DNA of 64,000 bases, taken from NCBI GenBank assembly GCA_001599595.1, contig BCHH01000013.1, positions 230,543 through 294,542 of the forward strand, in the 5' to 3' direction. Positions 33,467-45,438 of this stretch are shown piece by piece. Positions within the stretch are counted from its first letter, which is position 1. Every line of letters starts with the position of its first letter. Made by a program: the position numbers and the translations under genes. The stretch is from Beverwykella pulmonaria (taxonomy: Eukaryota; Ascomycota; Dothideomycetes; Pleosporales; Melanommataceae). The notes beneath the pieces are model-generated. The model saw only the letters and a list, made by a program, of their open reading frames with translations. It did not search any database and was not told the DNA's origin.

Positions 33467-34939
33467 ATGCCCGACTCTGCGGCAAGCTCATATTCAGCCA
33501 GCAGGCCGTTTGAAACACCAGAGCTCGACGGCCGGAGCAGCGTGCAAATCTTTGCCCCTCCTCCACTCCTCCACCATGGCTCTGGCATCGCCGACTCCAC
33601 GCCTGCTGCCACGCTGCCACCGACACTAACGCCTGCGACGACTACCCGACAGTCAATCGCCCTGGGCGTGCTCTCGACGCTCTGGGGAACCAGCAACACC
33701 CCCACCGTGGGCTCCATCCACCCTCACGGCGACCCCATTCCCGCCATCATCACCCACGCGCCGTCGCCTGATGCACAAGAACCCCCATCCGACCTCACTG
33801 CAAGCACAGGCTCAGTGCCCAGTACCACTACTACGCTGACCAACACACTCCCAACCCAGTCCGCCGCAGCCCTGCGCGCCCTCAATGCTCCGGCCTTCCA
33901 GTCTCACGCCTCGTCGAACTTGAAAAGCAAGTCTGCAAAGTCGACATCGAGCCGGACGACGCTGTCAAGCCAGCCAGTCGTCGTACGGACATACTCGGGC
34001 TCACGCCACAACTCACGGCCGTCTTCTAGTCCGAACACACCCCGCCTGTTCCCCGGCATGAACGGGCATACACTGCAAAACCCCTCCGCCTTGTCGGCAG
34101 GTTTAGCTGGCAGGAGCGAGAGCCTGCCATCCGTCGAGGACTTCTCGTTCTCTGCCATCCTCCGCGCCGTGGATCCCGAGATACGGGACGCCATCGATGC
34201 CATCGCAGAGATCTGTGCGAGGAGCCGATTGAGTCTGGCAGACGAGTATGACGCGCATCTTCCCCCGCAGGGCGAGATCACCGACACCTGGGCAACGGGC
34301 ATGGGGGCCTTGGTCGGACGAGGCCGCATACCGAGAATTAGCCAGGGATGGACTGCTGCAGATAACACGCTAACGGCTGTGCCCGAGGCAAGCAGTTCTA
34401 GCGAGAGACTGGCAGGGGAAAGCAGAGGCAGCGTGATTGCGGGCTCGAAGAAGAGGAGCCGATCAGCATATGGAAGCTTGAAAAGTGTTATCAGTGGAGG
34501 CAGTGAGAAGCGGAAGGCTGTTGATGCAGACACCTTCCCGAATGTGGAGCAGCGGCCCCAAGGGCCGGCCTGGGCTGTGGGCCATCCTGCCATCACACTC
34601 ATTGCCTCTCCTCAGGCTTCAAAGCAGCTCTCGCTTGACATTTCGTCAACCATCAAAGACATCCCTGAGCCTCTCGAAGGGGAAAGAGAACCCGTCGCTA
34701 TAGCTCCCAAGCAACCTCTTCACCGCCGCCACACCTCCGCAACCAGCATTCCTCACCAACGCGCACGTTCAGGTACCCTCTCCTCATTAGCGTCCTGGTT
34801 ACCCTGGCCTCGTGCATCGGACCTTGACGCAAACTCGGCTCAAGCCTTGACAAAGGCAGAATCGCGATTGCGAGAAGTGCTCATTCTCTCTCAGACCTCA
34901 TCACTCGGAAGGGGCAAGACCCCTTTACGAGCAACCTAA
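33467..34939 (+). CDS. conserved-looking disordered protein, unknown function
   Basis: A single exon of 490 residues from ATG 33467 (MPDSAASSYSASRPF). The frame is open further upstream but has no better ATG. Most of the protein is Ser/Thr/Pro-rich and presumably disordered. One segment looks folded and helical: SLPSVEDFSFSAILRAVDPE then IRDAIDAIAEICARSRLSLADEYDAH, around residues 215-270. It is followed by GEITDTWATGMGAL. Basic patches (KKRSRSAYGSLKSV, PLHRRHTSATSIPHQRARSG) could be kinase or 14-3-3 sites. The family is not recognised. Codon periodicity and the ordered segment support a real gene. Nuclear or signalling roles would be guesses. Confidence 0.75.
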   Translation: MPDSAASSYSASRPFETPELDGRSSVQIFAPPPLLHHGSGIADSTPAATLPPTLTPATTTRQSIALGVLSTLWGTSNTPTVGSIHPHGDPIPAIITHAPSPDAQEPPSDLTASTGSVPSTTTTLTNTLPTQSAAALRALNAPAFQSHASSNLKSKSAKSTSSRTTLSSQPVVVRTYSGSRHNSRPSSSPNTPRLFPGMNGHTLQNPSALSAGLAGRSESLPSVEDFSFSAILRAVDPEIRDAIDAIAEICARSRLSLADEYDAHLPPQGEITDTWATGMGALVGRGRIPRISQGWTAADNTLTAVPEASSSSERLAGESRGSVIAGSKKRSRSAYGSLKSVISGGSEKRKAVDADTFPNVEQRPQGPAWAVGHPAITLIASPQASKQLSLDISSTIKDIPEPLEGEREPVAIAPKQPLHRRHTSATSIPHQRARSGTLSSLASWLPWPRASDLDANSAQALTKAESRLREVLILSQTSSLGRGKTPLRAT

Positions 34940-37900
34940 GATCGCACCTACATATCAATAGCTTCGGCTTGCATTTCATACTTCTGTATTTTTGGAGCAT
35001 GGAGATACCCTGGGGCAATTTCTGGCTGGAATCAATGCTGATTTGAGCTAAACAAAAATGCACAGCATGATTGCTTTGGGAACTCAAGTTATGGGCTACA
35101 TGGACGATATAATGAATTATGTATAATGATCACGGCATAATCGATGATATGGCTACTACAATTGAATTGAATTGAACGTGTTCGTGAGAGTTCATTTGGG
35201 TTCGAATGTGAGGACCTGCCAGATGGAATTTTACTTTTGAATCAAAGACGGCTCAGTTCACTATTATTGAACAACAGCGCCATCGTTACGCTTGCATATT
35301 CCTCACAGATGATTCCACGCTAGCGACTATCTCATCTTCTCCTGATAGCTCTATCACTATCGTCGCGGTCTATGAAACAGAGCCTTACGCACATATGCTC
35401 TCAATCCATCCGATATTCTCAGACACACGATCTTCGTTTGTGAGAAATGGACATCGGTTTAGAGTGGACATTATTCTGGAATATTTGCTGATTGTGACCG
35501 AACAGCAAGACAATATGTCCTAAGTTCCGGCGCCCAATGGAAGAGGTTATGGTAAAAATGACAACAAAGCTCAGCCAGCGAAACTCCTGAAATCGACCAT
35601 GTTAAGGGTAAACAACCGCATGGAGATATTGAGACGGAGGAGTAATCTCTCAAGAGCATGCCAGAACCGCAGACATCCACCCGCTTTGCAAGGTCAGAGC
35701 CTCCCTTAGTGAGCAGGAGGTTGCGCATGGCAACAGAGACGCGAACCTTCTCGACAACTCCCACGAGCTCCACATGCTCTATGGATTAAGATTAATGGCC
35801 GCCGTGACTGGTCTCTGTCTCACTTATTTTGCCAGGCTCTGGTAACTCATAGTTGCCCATCTCTCCAACACTAATGACTAAAGCAATATTATCGTCCAAC
35901 TCCACTCGCTCTCACCTACTTATCTACGTTCATGGTGCTCTTTATTCATAGAGTTCTTTGCAACCCTGCTCGTTTCATGTATACAACCTGCTTCTGTCCT
36001 GTCTTTGTATGGTTGCTGGGGCCGGACTTGCAACATCTTCCCGTCCAGTACATCGTGGCGCAAAATAATTGGATAGCAAATTCTTTCTGCGGTTTGTGCA
36101 GAGTTTGGAGCCTTCAGGCAATCATCGGTGTATTGCTGTTCTCCGAGAGGTCATTGGTTCCACAGAAACCATGGAGCATATGAACATGGTGGCTCTAGCG
36201 GAGGTGCAAGGTGGGGCTCTTGCAATCTTTATGGGCCTACTCTCTCGGGCAGTGCAAGAAAACATCCCCGAAGGCGCATTTGTACTCAAAGGAGGCGCGA
36301 CAAACTTCGGGAGGACGATTAGCGGACCGATGCTGGAATCGATTCAGGAGGCATTTGGCAGTGCACTTACAAGAGTGTTCTATGTTGTTACAGAAGCTAA
36401 CTGTTTCCTATTTGCTGTTGGTTTCACTAATCCTGTTATTTTTCGGACTAAGTATACCTTGTAAAGTGAGAGATAGATGGATATAATGGCGAAGTGTAAT
36501 GGCAGATCCCAAACTGCAATCCTGAAAGATACTTCTTTGAGTTACAGAATTTAGATTCAAAAATAACTTCATTAATTAACCTGTGATATCTTGTTTGTTG
36601 GTATTACGGTGGATTGCACTGTAGATAACAATGACTCAGAAGGAGGACTGGGTGGATTAAGCGAGCGAGATCCGCACAGGCCTAAATATACGGCCCCGAC
36701 AACAAAGAGGGAGGTCAGAACCCAAGAATCCAAACCTACAACTGGCAAGCTAGTAGTTGACTTCGACGTCGTTGCTAGCCCTTGCTACGTAGGAGATTCG
36801 TGGTCACAAGCAATCCATACTCTTTCTACCGTACCTGCGCTCTTGCACCGCCGTGGATTAGCGTTCCGCGAAACCCACGGGCAGGTATACCGACATTGTT
36901 TGTAGACAGTTAGAAGTTCGAGTGTTATCTAGAAACTCTAACCCGTCTCGGCTGCTACATGTTTTCAATATCAACTTTCTTGACAGTGGTTCATACACAA
37001 GTAATGGCTGCTAAACAGAGGGACAGTCGCGAACTCTCGTGGCGAAGATGCAGACAACGCCACAAGATAGAGTTATGCCGTCTTCCCAGTCGAGAAATTA
37101 AATTAAATTAAAGGAACAAAGAAGGAAAGCTAGGTGCTAAGGATTCGTTCAACTCGAGAGCAAGCAGAGATGCGGCTAATAAGAGAGAACAAATAGAACG
37201 AACAAGAACATACAGCTCATTTCGGAGGACAATAAAGTAAGATCGAAGACGGATGCCACGGGGTGGAGGATTTAAGGTAAAGGTAGAACTTGGCAGGGGT
37301 ACAAAGTTTTCATAGGGTGCGTAAAAATACTTTAAGGTTTTATGTGTGAATCAGAATGCAACTTAAATAAATATAATTTAGAAGACAATAAAAGAAATCA
37401 CAGAAAAATAGAGGTCAACAGCAGTGCATAGGCTAGAACAGGATAGCTACTTTTTGGTTGCAGAAGGCGTGCTATGTGTTCACGTATTTTAAACTGCAAT
37501 CACAAACGCTAACGACCCAACGGAAAGAGGGAATGCGAAAGAAGGAAGAGGGGTGACGAAGAAAAAGACAAAAGGAAGACTGATGTTGCTTCTGTGGATT
37601 CAGGAAATTGCGGGCCACTCACGTGATTTGTGGATGTGCGAAATCGAAGTTACAAGTCGAGGCTGATTGCCTCGGTTTGGTGCTCTTCTAAGTGACCTAA
37701 AGCAACTGGGGCTGAATTCATGACAAAATTTGAACGCAAAGTCATGTGTTCAGACCACAAACCTCAAGAAGTCAATTGCTAAAAGAATCGTGAAGTGCGC
37801 GGGAAGAGCGGCGGTGGAGATTTTAGTACTTGCGCCAACCAACCATCTGCGTGCCTTCGCCGACGGGGCTTCCTGCCAATGGTACGAGATGTCATGCTTG

Positions 37901-38182
37901 CTTCAGCTGCTTGCCGCGCGTATTTTCGGCATGGCAGGTGTCCCCTTAGTTTTACGGGGGGTGCATTTAATTAACCCATTTGCCAGCGGTGAGCCTGGTT
38001 AATGGGAAGGTAGGCACGTGGTAAGGTACTTAAATCAATCCTCACGGCGATCGTCACTCGATTGAGCCCTTGTTTTAGCATCTTGCTTTCCCCCTCATTC
38101 ATGGTTCCCAAGCCAAGCCCTCCCATATTTGAAGTCGCGCCGGCACATCGTGGCGCACTGCATCGCTGCACACTCGCACAAC
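34940..38182. other. gene-poor 3.2 kb region
   Basis: Apart from the transporter relic at 36069-36464, no gene is supported. 36900-37620 is A/G-rich on the plus strand (GGAACAAAGAAGGAAAG and similar) with a small ATTAAATTAAATTAAA repeat at 37088. An open frame at 36591-36905 lacks an ATG and a recognisable family. The last 200 bp is the promoter of the RA-PH gene. Confidence 0.35.
36069..36464 (+). pseudogene. C-terminal relic of an MFS drug-efflux transporter
   Basis: The frame contains a run matching the last loop and helices of DHA-type MFS pumps: ALAEVQGGALAIFMGLLSRA, a glycine-alanine-threonine (GGATNFG) loop, and ALTRVFYVVTEANCFLFAVG. Family members have a LGGALAI-type helix, a GAT loop and an ALxxVFYVA final helix, in the same order and spacing. 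The other ten or so helices are absent upstream. The relic is about 130 residues against roughly 550 for a whole pump. Confidence 0.55.
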
Positions 38183-41079
38183 ATGGCTGCCGAAAAAGCA
38201 CCGCCTGAGGCTCCTATAAAGTTTTCGCGCTACCGAAGCGTGCGCCGGGCTCAGGCGCAACAAACACATCCCCAATCGACCAGCGAGTTCCACCAAACAC
38301 CTCTCCCTACCATGCCTTTCATTCCACCAGTGGAGCAGGAGCTCCAGAAAGACGCGACAGTCAGCAGGAGCATGTCGCGCTACCACCGTCGGCCGACAAC
38401 CTCTCAGGGAAAGATGGCTCCACCCAGCCGATCACAGACGGGAGACGTCCCTCCGCTGCCGCCCGTTGCCCAAGCTTCGTCCTCGATCGCCCGCAATCGC
38501 GCCGCAAGCTCGCCACAAACATCGTTCCCCAGCCCCAAAAATGTCCAGCCGCGTCTCCCAGATACCTCCAAGTCGCGGTCTGAGGCCTCGGTCGCAAGGG
38601 GTACGCGAGAGCCCTCCGAGGCGGCTCGCGCTGAGGCAAGACAGCTCATGCAGGTGGAAGCGGAACGGCATCGACGCATGCAGGAGAAATTGAAGGCGGA
38701 GAAGCGCGCCAGACTGGAAGCCGAAGAAGCAGAGTACGAAAGACAGAAGAAGCTGCGCAAAGAAGCAGAGGAGGCCGAACGGGTCAGGGCTGAGCGAGAG
38801 GCCCAGAGAGAGGCTGAAGAGGCAGAGCAATTGCGGCGGAAGAGGGAGGAGCAGGAGCATGGAAAAAGGTTACAAAAGGCCGAGAGCTCCAAGCGGCTGA
38901 TGCAGAGGGAAGAGGAAGAGCGGAAAGCCAAGTATGAGCAAGCAGCGCGCAAGGCACAACTATCTCCACCCCTGTCGCCGCCAAGGAACGGAGGAGGCTT
39001 TGGATTGTTCAGAAGACGAAAAGATGAGTCTCCAGCTTCCCCTGAGCGGAGTTCCCCCGAGCGCATCGCAAAGCCACACCAGGGAAATGGTACTCGAGAC
39101 CTGGACACCATCAAGGCTGGAGGGGGCGGGGCGGTGCTTGGCATTGATGCGCCAATCTCAGCGGTCAACCACGGTGACAGGGTACGTTGTCTTATTCCTC
39201 CTTGGGACTGAGAGACTAATCAGCGCCGCAGCGTGTTATGGTGGTATGCAACAAGTCGCACATGCTACTCCCTGTTACGCCAACAACCACACCTCTCATG
39301 CTTCTCAAATCAGCGGCTACTTGTTTGACAGAACCCATCAACGTCCGGACTGCTATCATTCTTGAATCGTTTCAGAAGGTCGGCTTACAACGACCGTTAC
39401 GCAACTATGAACACGTGCGGGATGTGATGAACTCCTGGGATGACGACAAGCAAAACGACTTGATCATCGTCGACTCCATATCAGACAAAATCAGCCAGCA
39501 AGATCTTCTAGCCTCGCAGGTTCCAGACGAGAAACCCGACAACATGGGATGCTATATTCACTACTCTTCAAAGCCCGGCAAGTGGTCCAAACGCTACTGT
39601 ACCCTTCGCTCAGACGGGCAGTTGGTCATGAGTAAAAATGAAGCTTCGAAGGAAAAGGACCAAGAGAACATATGCCATCTGTCCGACTTCGATATATACT
39701 CGCCCTCCGAGCGCAAGCTGTCCAAGGTCAAACCACCAAAAAAGATATGCTATGCAGTAAAGAGCCAGCAAAAATCGTCCATGTTCATGGATGAATCTCG
39801 CTTTGTTCACTTCTTCTGCACCAATGACCGCAATACAGCAGCACTTTTCTACAAGTCTCTACATTCCTGGCGAAGCTGGTATCTCAAGCACGTCATGGGC
39901 GAGGGACAGCAGAAAACCAAAGTTTCTGAGCTGAAGACGGTAAATATAAAATCAGCCGTCTGGAACCTGCCCGGTAGTACTGAAGCAGGCGGTGGGACGG
40001 CGGCCCACAAGCGGAACTCATCTGTAGGATCGCATTACCAGCTAGGAACCTTCGCCCCGTTGCTGGACCTTGGCCAGTTCAAGACAGAACCGAAGGAGGA
40101 GACGTGGAAGCCAGGATCGTTTCCGGAAGATGAGCCACTTGGAAAGCTTGGCACTCAAGCTATGCATGCCAGGAAGATGTCCACTCGAGTTAAAGCTCCT
40201 CCACCAACATCCTATAATTTGAACATTGTACAGGACGGGAGCACTCAGGATGCCAATAGGCAAAACTCGCTTACCCGCAGCACTACCTCTCAACCTGAGA
40301 GTGATACCTTTTCCCCTGGCGGACTGCTTGGGCGGAAGTATTCGCAGCGGCAACGTACGGCGCAAGAGCGCGAGAAGAAACCGGTAGAGGCATTTACAGA
40401 TGGACCTTCTTTGCTCAACAACATGAACTTTACCGGTCAGCTTGCAGCTAATGACACTGGCATTGGTCGACGGTCGTCAGTCCGAAGCACCCATCGGCGT
40501 ACATCCAGCGATATACAGAGGAGCGCTTCCACGCGGGCGATGCCGAAGCCGTTGGTTGATCTGACGCCGCAATACCGCGAGCCGCCGCAGCACGCCCGTA
40601 AAGGAAAAGGATTCCACGCCGATGGTAGTGCAGGACCGCTCGTCGAGAATGCAACCTGCATAACGCTGGTAGAAGACGCCATTAAGATACCATCCTCTAC
40701 AGACTGGCGCGCTCGGCCAACTACAGCACGTGCGACCCATGGAACATACGGCACGGGAGGACATGAGCGGACGCGGTCACTGAAGGGTCGAGGAGAAGCC
40801 CTGGCTTCCTATGCCGTGAACAATCACGCCGGTGCCCCGGACGACAACAGCAACGCCTTCACGGGCGGTGGTCTTCTTGCTCGCGCGGGATACAGTCAAG
40901 GACCCGCGACCAAAGGCCACGGGGTCATGGATGGATCGAAGGCGAGGGGCCCGATGATTGATTTGAATGAGAAATCGCAGTTTCCGCAAGGCAGCCTGCT
41001 TGCCACTGTCGCGAAAGTGCAGGGTCCTGGAGGCCCGATCATCGATAGAGAGAAGCGGCGGAGCGTGGATCTGGGTTGA
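38183..41079 (+). CDS. RA-PH domain protein (RIAM/lamellipodin-like cytoskeletal adaptor)
   Basis: Predicted exons are 38183-39181 and 39232-41079, giving 948 residues. The 50 bp intron keeps phase 0. I took ATG 38183 (MAAEKAPPEAP); the frame is open upstream but has no ATG. Residues about 160-280 are a long charged coiled coil (ARLEAEEAEYERQKKLRKEA). A Ras-association domain (about 333-425) reads RVMVVCNKSHMLLPV, then NVRTAIILESFQKVGLQRPL and LIIVDSIS. A PH domain (about 440-560) reads MGCYIHYSSKPGKWSKRYCT, then FVHFFCTNDRNTAALFYKSL and HSWRSWYL. The tail is disordered and contains repeated motifs of the GGLLGRKYSQ, GGGLLARAGYSQ and QGSLLATVAKVQGP type. Family knowledge: RA-PH adaptors link small GTPases and phosphoinositides to actin and polarity. 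The fungal substrate GTPase is unknown. Confidence 0.85.
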
Positions 41080-42232
41080 TTCCGTGTCATGTGGTAAGAA
41101 GACCTCGGAGGCTGTGAGGGGAGAGCATTCCCGGAGTTCAATATCCCCCATACGGTGGAGTTTGGGCATGTGGGCGGGCGGTTTCGTCTATTCTGTTCCC
41201 GTTTGGCCTTTCTTATATCAAGGATACCCGAAGCGGTTTGGTATGGGAGAGCTGGGCGTTCTTGTTTGGCATGCTATCGTTCGGTATCGCGGCGTTATGT
41301 GGCCGTCGTTTGCCCTATCAAGGGCGTCGGCATGCCCGTCATTTCAAAGGCGATTGGCTCCGCGGGCTCATCTACGATTATGCATTCTATGTTCTAGTGT
41401 ATTGCTCTCTGCATGGCGCCGTCCAGCTGTAACTTTCACGTGCCCCCACCCCGCAACTTACCCACAATTCTGTGGAGGTGCAAGCTTGTCAATCCAGTCC
41501 AGCAGCCCCGCATTACGCATCTGGAATCAAAAATCTCGCAACGCAGGAGAGAGCCGGCTAACACAACTGGACCCCGAAAAATAAGAGCTGTTTCTGCCAA
41601 AGGGGCTTGTGCCGCACCTAACCGGCTTGATGAAGGATATATTCCTAGTCATTTACTCATTGCTGCTCCTGGGCAAGACAGCTGGGAAAATGGGGGCTGC
41701 TTCATGAGATGATCGGATGACTGCCCCGCGTGCAGCTAGTGGTAACAATGAATCTTTCGCTGGCCAATCAAATACGAGATATCAATGACTAAGCCACGTA
41801 AATTCGCGATAGTGTCCCGGCGCTACGTCACAGCGACTGGGGTGAGCTTTCGCTTTCGCTTTAGGCCTAACCCGCCTAGCCCGCCAGCCATCATCTCCTC
41901 TCGCGCTCGTGCCTCAAATCCAACGGCAGAGCGTTTCTCTTTTTTCGCGCCTCCTCCCCTCCGTCTCTAACTTGAACATTGGACTTACCCCCCGCTTCCA
42001 CCCAGCTATCCCGGACTCAATTGCGTCGGAGCCTGCTTGCGCGAACGCCTGACATCTCGTAATTACAGGCAAACCGGAAAGCTTATCTAGCGCCGTTCGC
42101 TGCAGTAGTTCACCCAAGCTCCGAGCTCGCAATTCCCCCATCTCCTTACCACTCTCACTTCGCAAGACACCTGGCTCTGCTTCATCCTTTCGCGTCTCCT
42201 ATCTCCCCGAGAACATCCACTGCGCCGTCACA
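41080..42232. other. intergenic region upstream of glycogen synthase
   Basis: 1.15 kb. The C/T-rich final 300 bp (with TTTTTTCGCGCCTCCTCCCCTCC near 41940) resembles a long 5' leader and core promoter. No gene was seen. Confidence 0.35.
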
Positions 42233-44571
42233 ATGGCACAGGACGCACCGCGCGATGTCAACAATCATGTGCTCTTTGAAATTGCTACGGAGGTCGCAAA
42301 TCGAAGTACGCTCGAACCACCATGTAGCTTCCAGTTCCATCGATCTGACCTTCTCTAGTTGGTGGCATCTACTCCGTTCTCAAGTCAAAGGCTCAGGTGA
42401 CGACCGCCGAGTACGGCTCAGCCTACACATTGTTGGGACCCCTCAACAGAAATTCGGTAAGGCCCCTGTCCGTCAACAAACAACAATGGCCCCCGACGCA
42501 TTACTGACGGCCATCACAGGCAGCTGTCGAGGTCGAGGAGATAGAACCCAAGGACCCTGCCCTTGTCGCTACCATCAAGTCTATGGGCGACCGGGGCATC
42601 AAGACGTTGTACGGCAGATGGCTCATTGACGGCGCACCTCGAGTCCTCCTGTTCGATACCAGCACTGCGTACGGGTACCTGGACGAGTGGAAGGGCGATC
42701 TCTGGTCCGTCGCGGGCATTCCTTCACCGCCCGGCGACTCGGAAACAAACGAGGCCATTGTGTTCGGCTACTTAATCGCCTGGTTCTTGGGCGAGGTATG
42801 CGAAGCGAATGTCCACCAAACATAGAGAGAAGTTCACTAACTTGGGTGCAGTATGTCTTCCACGAGAAGAAGCGAGCAGTCATCGCTCAGTTCCATGAGT
42901 GGCTTGCCGGAGTCGCACTCCCTCTTTGCAAGAAGCGGCGCATCGACGTGACCACCATCTTCACTACGCACGCTACCCTCCTTGGCCGCTACCTGTGCGC
43001 CGGCTCGGTTGATTTTTACAATAATCTACAATTCTTCGATGTGGACGCCGAGGCCGGAAAGCGTGGCATCTACCACCGATACTGCATTGAGCGCGCGGCT
43101 ACCCACGCCGCCGACGTCTTCACAACCGTGTCTCACATTACTGCATACGAGAGCGAGCATCTTTTGAAGCGGAAACCGGACGGCGTGCTTCCCAACGGCC
43201 TCAACGTGAAGAAGTTCTCGGCTACCCACGAGTTCCAGAACCTGCATCAACAGGCCAAGGTCAAGATCAATGACTTTGTGCGAGGTCACTTCTATGGCCA
43301 CAATGATTTCGATCCCGAGAACACGCTCTACTTCTTCACGGCGGGTCGATACGAATACCGAAATAAAGGTGTCGACATGTTCATCGAATCTTTGGCACGG
43401 CTGAATCACAGGATGAAGAGCTCTGGGTCCAACATGACGGTGGTCGCTTTCATTATCATGCCGGCACAGACCCAGTCGTTGACCGTGGAAGCCCTCAAAG
43501 GCCAGGCTGTCATCAAGTCCCTCCACGACACGATCAAGGTCATCGAGGAGAATGTGGGGAAGAAGCTCTTTGAGCGTTCCATCGCTTGGCACGAAGGCAG
43601 TGAGCTGCCGGAGGACAAGGAGCTCATTTCTGCGTCGGACAAGATCATGCTACGTCGCCGGCTTTTTGCAATGAAGCGTCACGGCCTCCCTCCCATCGTG
43701 ACCCACAACATGGTCAACGACGGCGAAGACCCTGTGCTGAACCAGATTCGCCGCTGCCAGCTTTTCAACCACCCTTCGGATCGTGTCAAGGTGGTATTCC
43801 ACCCGGAATTCCTAAACTCATCCAATCCAGTCCTTCCGTTGGACTACGATGACTTCGTTCGCGGCACGCATCTTGGTGTGTTTGCTTCCTACTACGAACC
43901 GTGGGGTTATACTCCGGCCGAGTGCACCGTGATGGGCGTGCCTAGTATCACGACGAACCTGTCTGGGTTCGGTTGCTACATGGAAGAGCTGATTGAGAAC
44001 GCCTCTGACTACGGAATCTACATTGTGGACCGGAGGATGAAGGGCGTGGACGACTCGGTCAACCAGCTCTCCGACTACATGTTCGAGTTCACCAAGAAGA
44101 GCAAGCGACAGCGCATTAACCAGCGTAATCGGACGGAGCGTCTCAGCGATCTTCTCGACTGGAAGCGGATGGGCATGGAATACGTCAAAGCCCGCCAGTT
44201 GGCGCTCAGGCGGGCGTACCCTGCAGCCTATGAAGGCGATGAGGAGCCCGACTTCTTTGGATCGCACGACGTGAAGATCTCGCGGCCCCTTTCGGAGCCT
44301 GGCTCGCCTCGAGACCGGTCGGGCATGATGACACCGGGCGACTTTGCCTCGCTGCAAGAAGGGCGCGAAGGCCTCAGCACCGAGGACTACATAGCGTGGA
44401 AGCTTCCGTAAGTTGGTTCCTATCGCGACCAGCAGCTCTCAACTGACCATTTCATGCAGGGAAGAAGAGGACGCCGAGGATTACGCGTTCCCACTGACGC
44501 TGAAGACCAAGAAGCCAACATCGCTGCCGGGCTCCGGCATTCCCTCGCCGGCGATTAACGGCACTGGGTAG
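42233..44571 (+). CDS. GSY1: glycogen [starch] synthase, GT3
   Basis: Predicted exons are 42233-42305, 42359-42456, 42520-42795, 42852-44407 and 44460-44571, giving 704 residues, the usual length for fungal glycogen synthase. The UDP-glucose loop is [11 protein letters not shown] near the N-terminus. Family blocks include [59 protein letters not shown] and [16 protein letters not shown]. The allosteric Arg cluster that binds glucose-6-phosphate is seen in [20 protein letters not shown]. The C-terminal regulatory tail keeps the SEPGSPRD and MMTPGDF sites corresponding to the phosphorylated residues of yeast Gsy2, so covalent control is probably conserved. The enzyme extends alpha-1,4-glucan chains in the cytosol. 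Confidence 0.97.
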
Positions 44572-45438
44572 TATCCGTGGCTTAGCCATTGTGGGAGGGG
44601 CGAGGGTGTAGGTGTATGTGTAGGTCTTAAATTGCATGCATGGGTCTGACTTTCTTTCCTTTTGGTAATATCTTGTTTTGCGTGTTTACTGTATTGCATA
44701 GTGGAGATTCCCCGCATGGGCGGCGATGTACTATTACCTGTTCGGCTGTGAATGCTTTCGTGCTTGAGTGGTCGCGCAAGTGCAAGTGCAGTCCACGCAA
44801 GAATTGGCTCAAATACGCATCGTTCCCTGGTGACGCCTGAAACGAGGATGAGTTGGTGTGAGATAGGGGAAATGTGCGTACATTGGACGTGTCTTTCTTT
44901 GTCTAGGATTGCAGGGCATAGAGGATGGAGTGGGCGAATTCGTGAAGACCTGGCGGGCTTGGAGAGAAGATGTTGCTCGAGCTCTTACCGTTGGGCGCGC
45001 GGCCTGTTTCTCTGTTTACGGCTGAGGTGATATGGGCGGACAAGGGGAACCGGCGTGCCGGGATTGTTTGCTGTGGCGCGTTCTCGACCCTACTTTTTGT
45101 TCGACATTGGTGCGTGCCCGCCTTGGCACCATCATGTCGGCTCTCGTTTGAACCCTTTTTGCCCAGCGGATCGCCTCACCTCGTCGTCAAACAATCACCC
45201 TCGCCCTCGCCGCATGCCCAATTCACTGCCTTCACCTCTCGCACAGCATGCCCGCCTTCCACAGCCCCGCTAACGAACCCGGCTCGGTCCGTTAACGCGC
45301 CTTGGCCATGCGCGTTATCTAGCACCACTCCCAGCTCTCGCTACTACCGAGCATCAAACCTCGAGCTCGCTTCTCTTCCCACCGTCGCTTCTATTTCGTT
45401 CAGCCACAGCATCCCAGGAGGGTGCTCCACCTGCTGCC
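44572..45438. other. intergenic region between GSY1 and TRK1
   Basis: GSY1 3' end, then the TRK1 promoter and a C-rich leader (from about 45170). No independent gene was seen. Confidence 0.35.

Noticed and set aside
38404..39168. 254-codon minus-strand Ser/Ala/Arg-rich frame
   Set aside because: It is a shadow of the Glu/Arg/Lys coiled coil of the RA-PH gene on the plus strand.
43026..43592. 188-codon minus-strand frame inside glycogen synthase
   Set aside because: It is antisense to a highly conserved exon; the codon bias of the plus-strand gene explains it.
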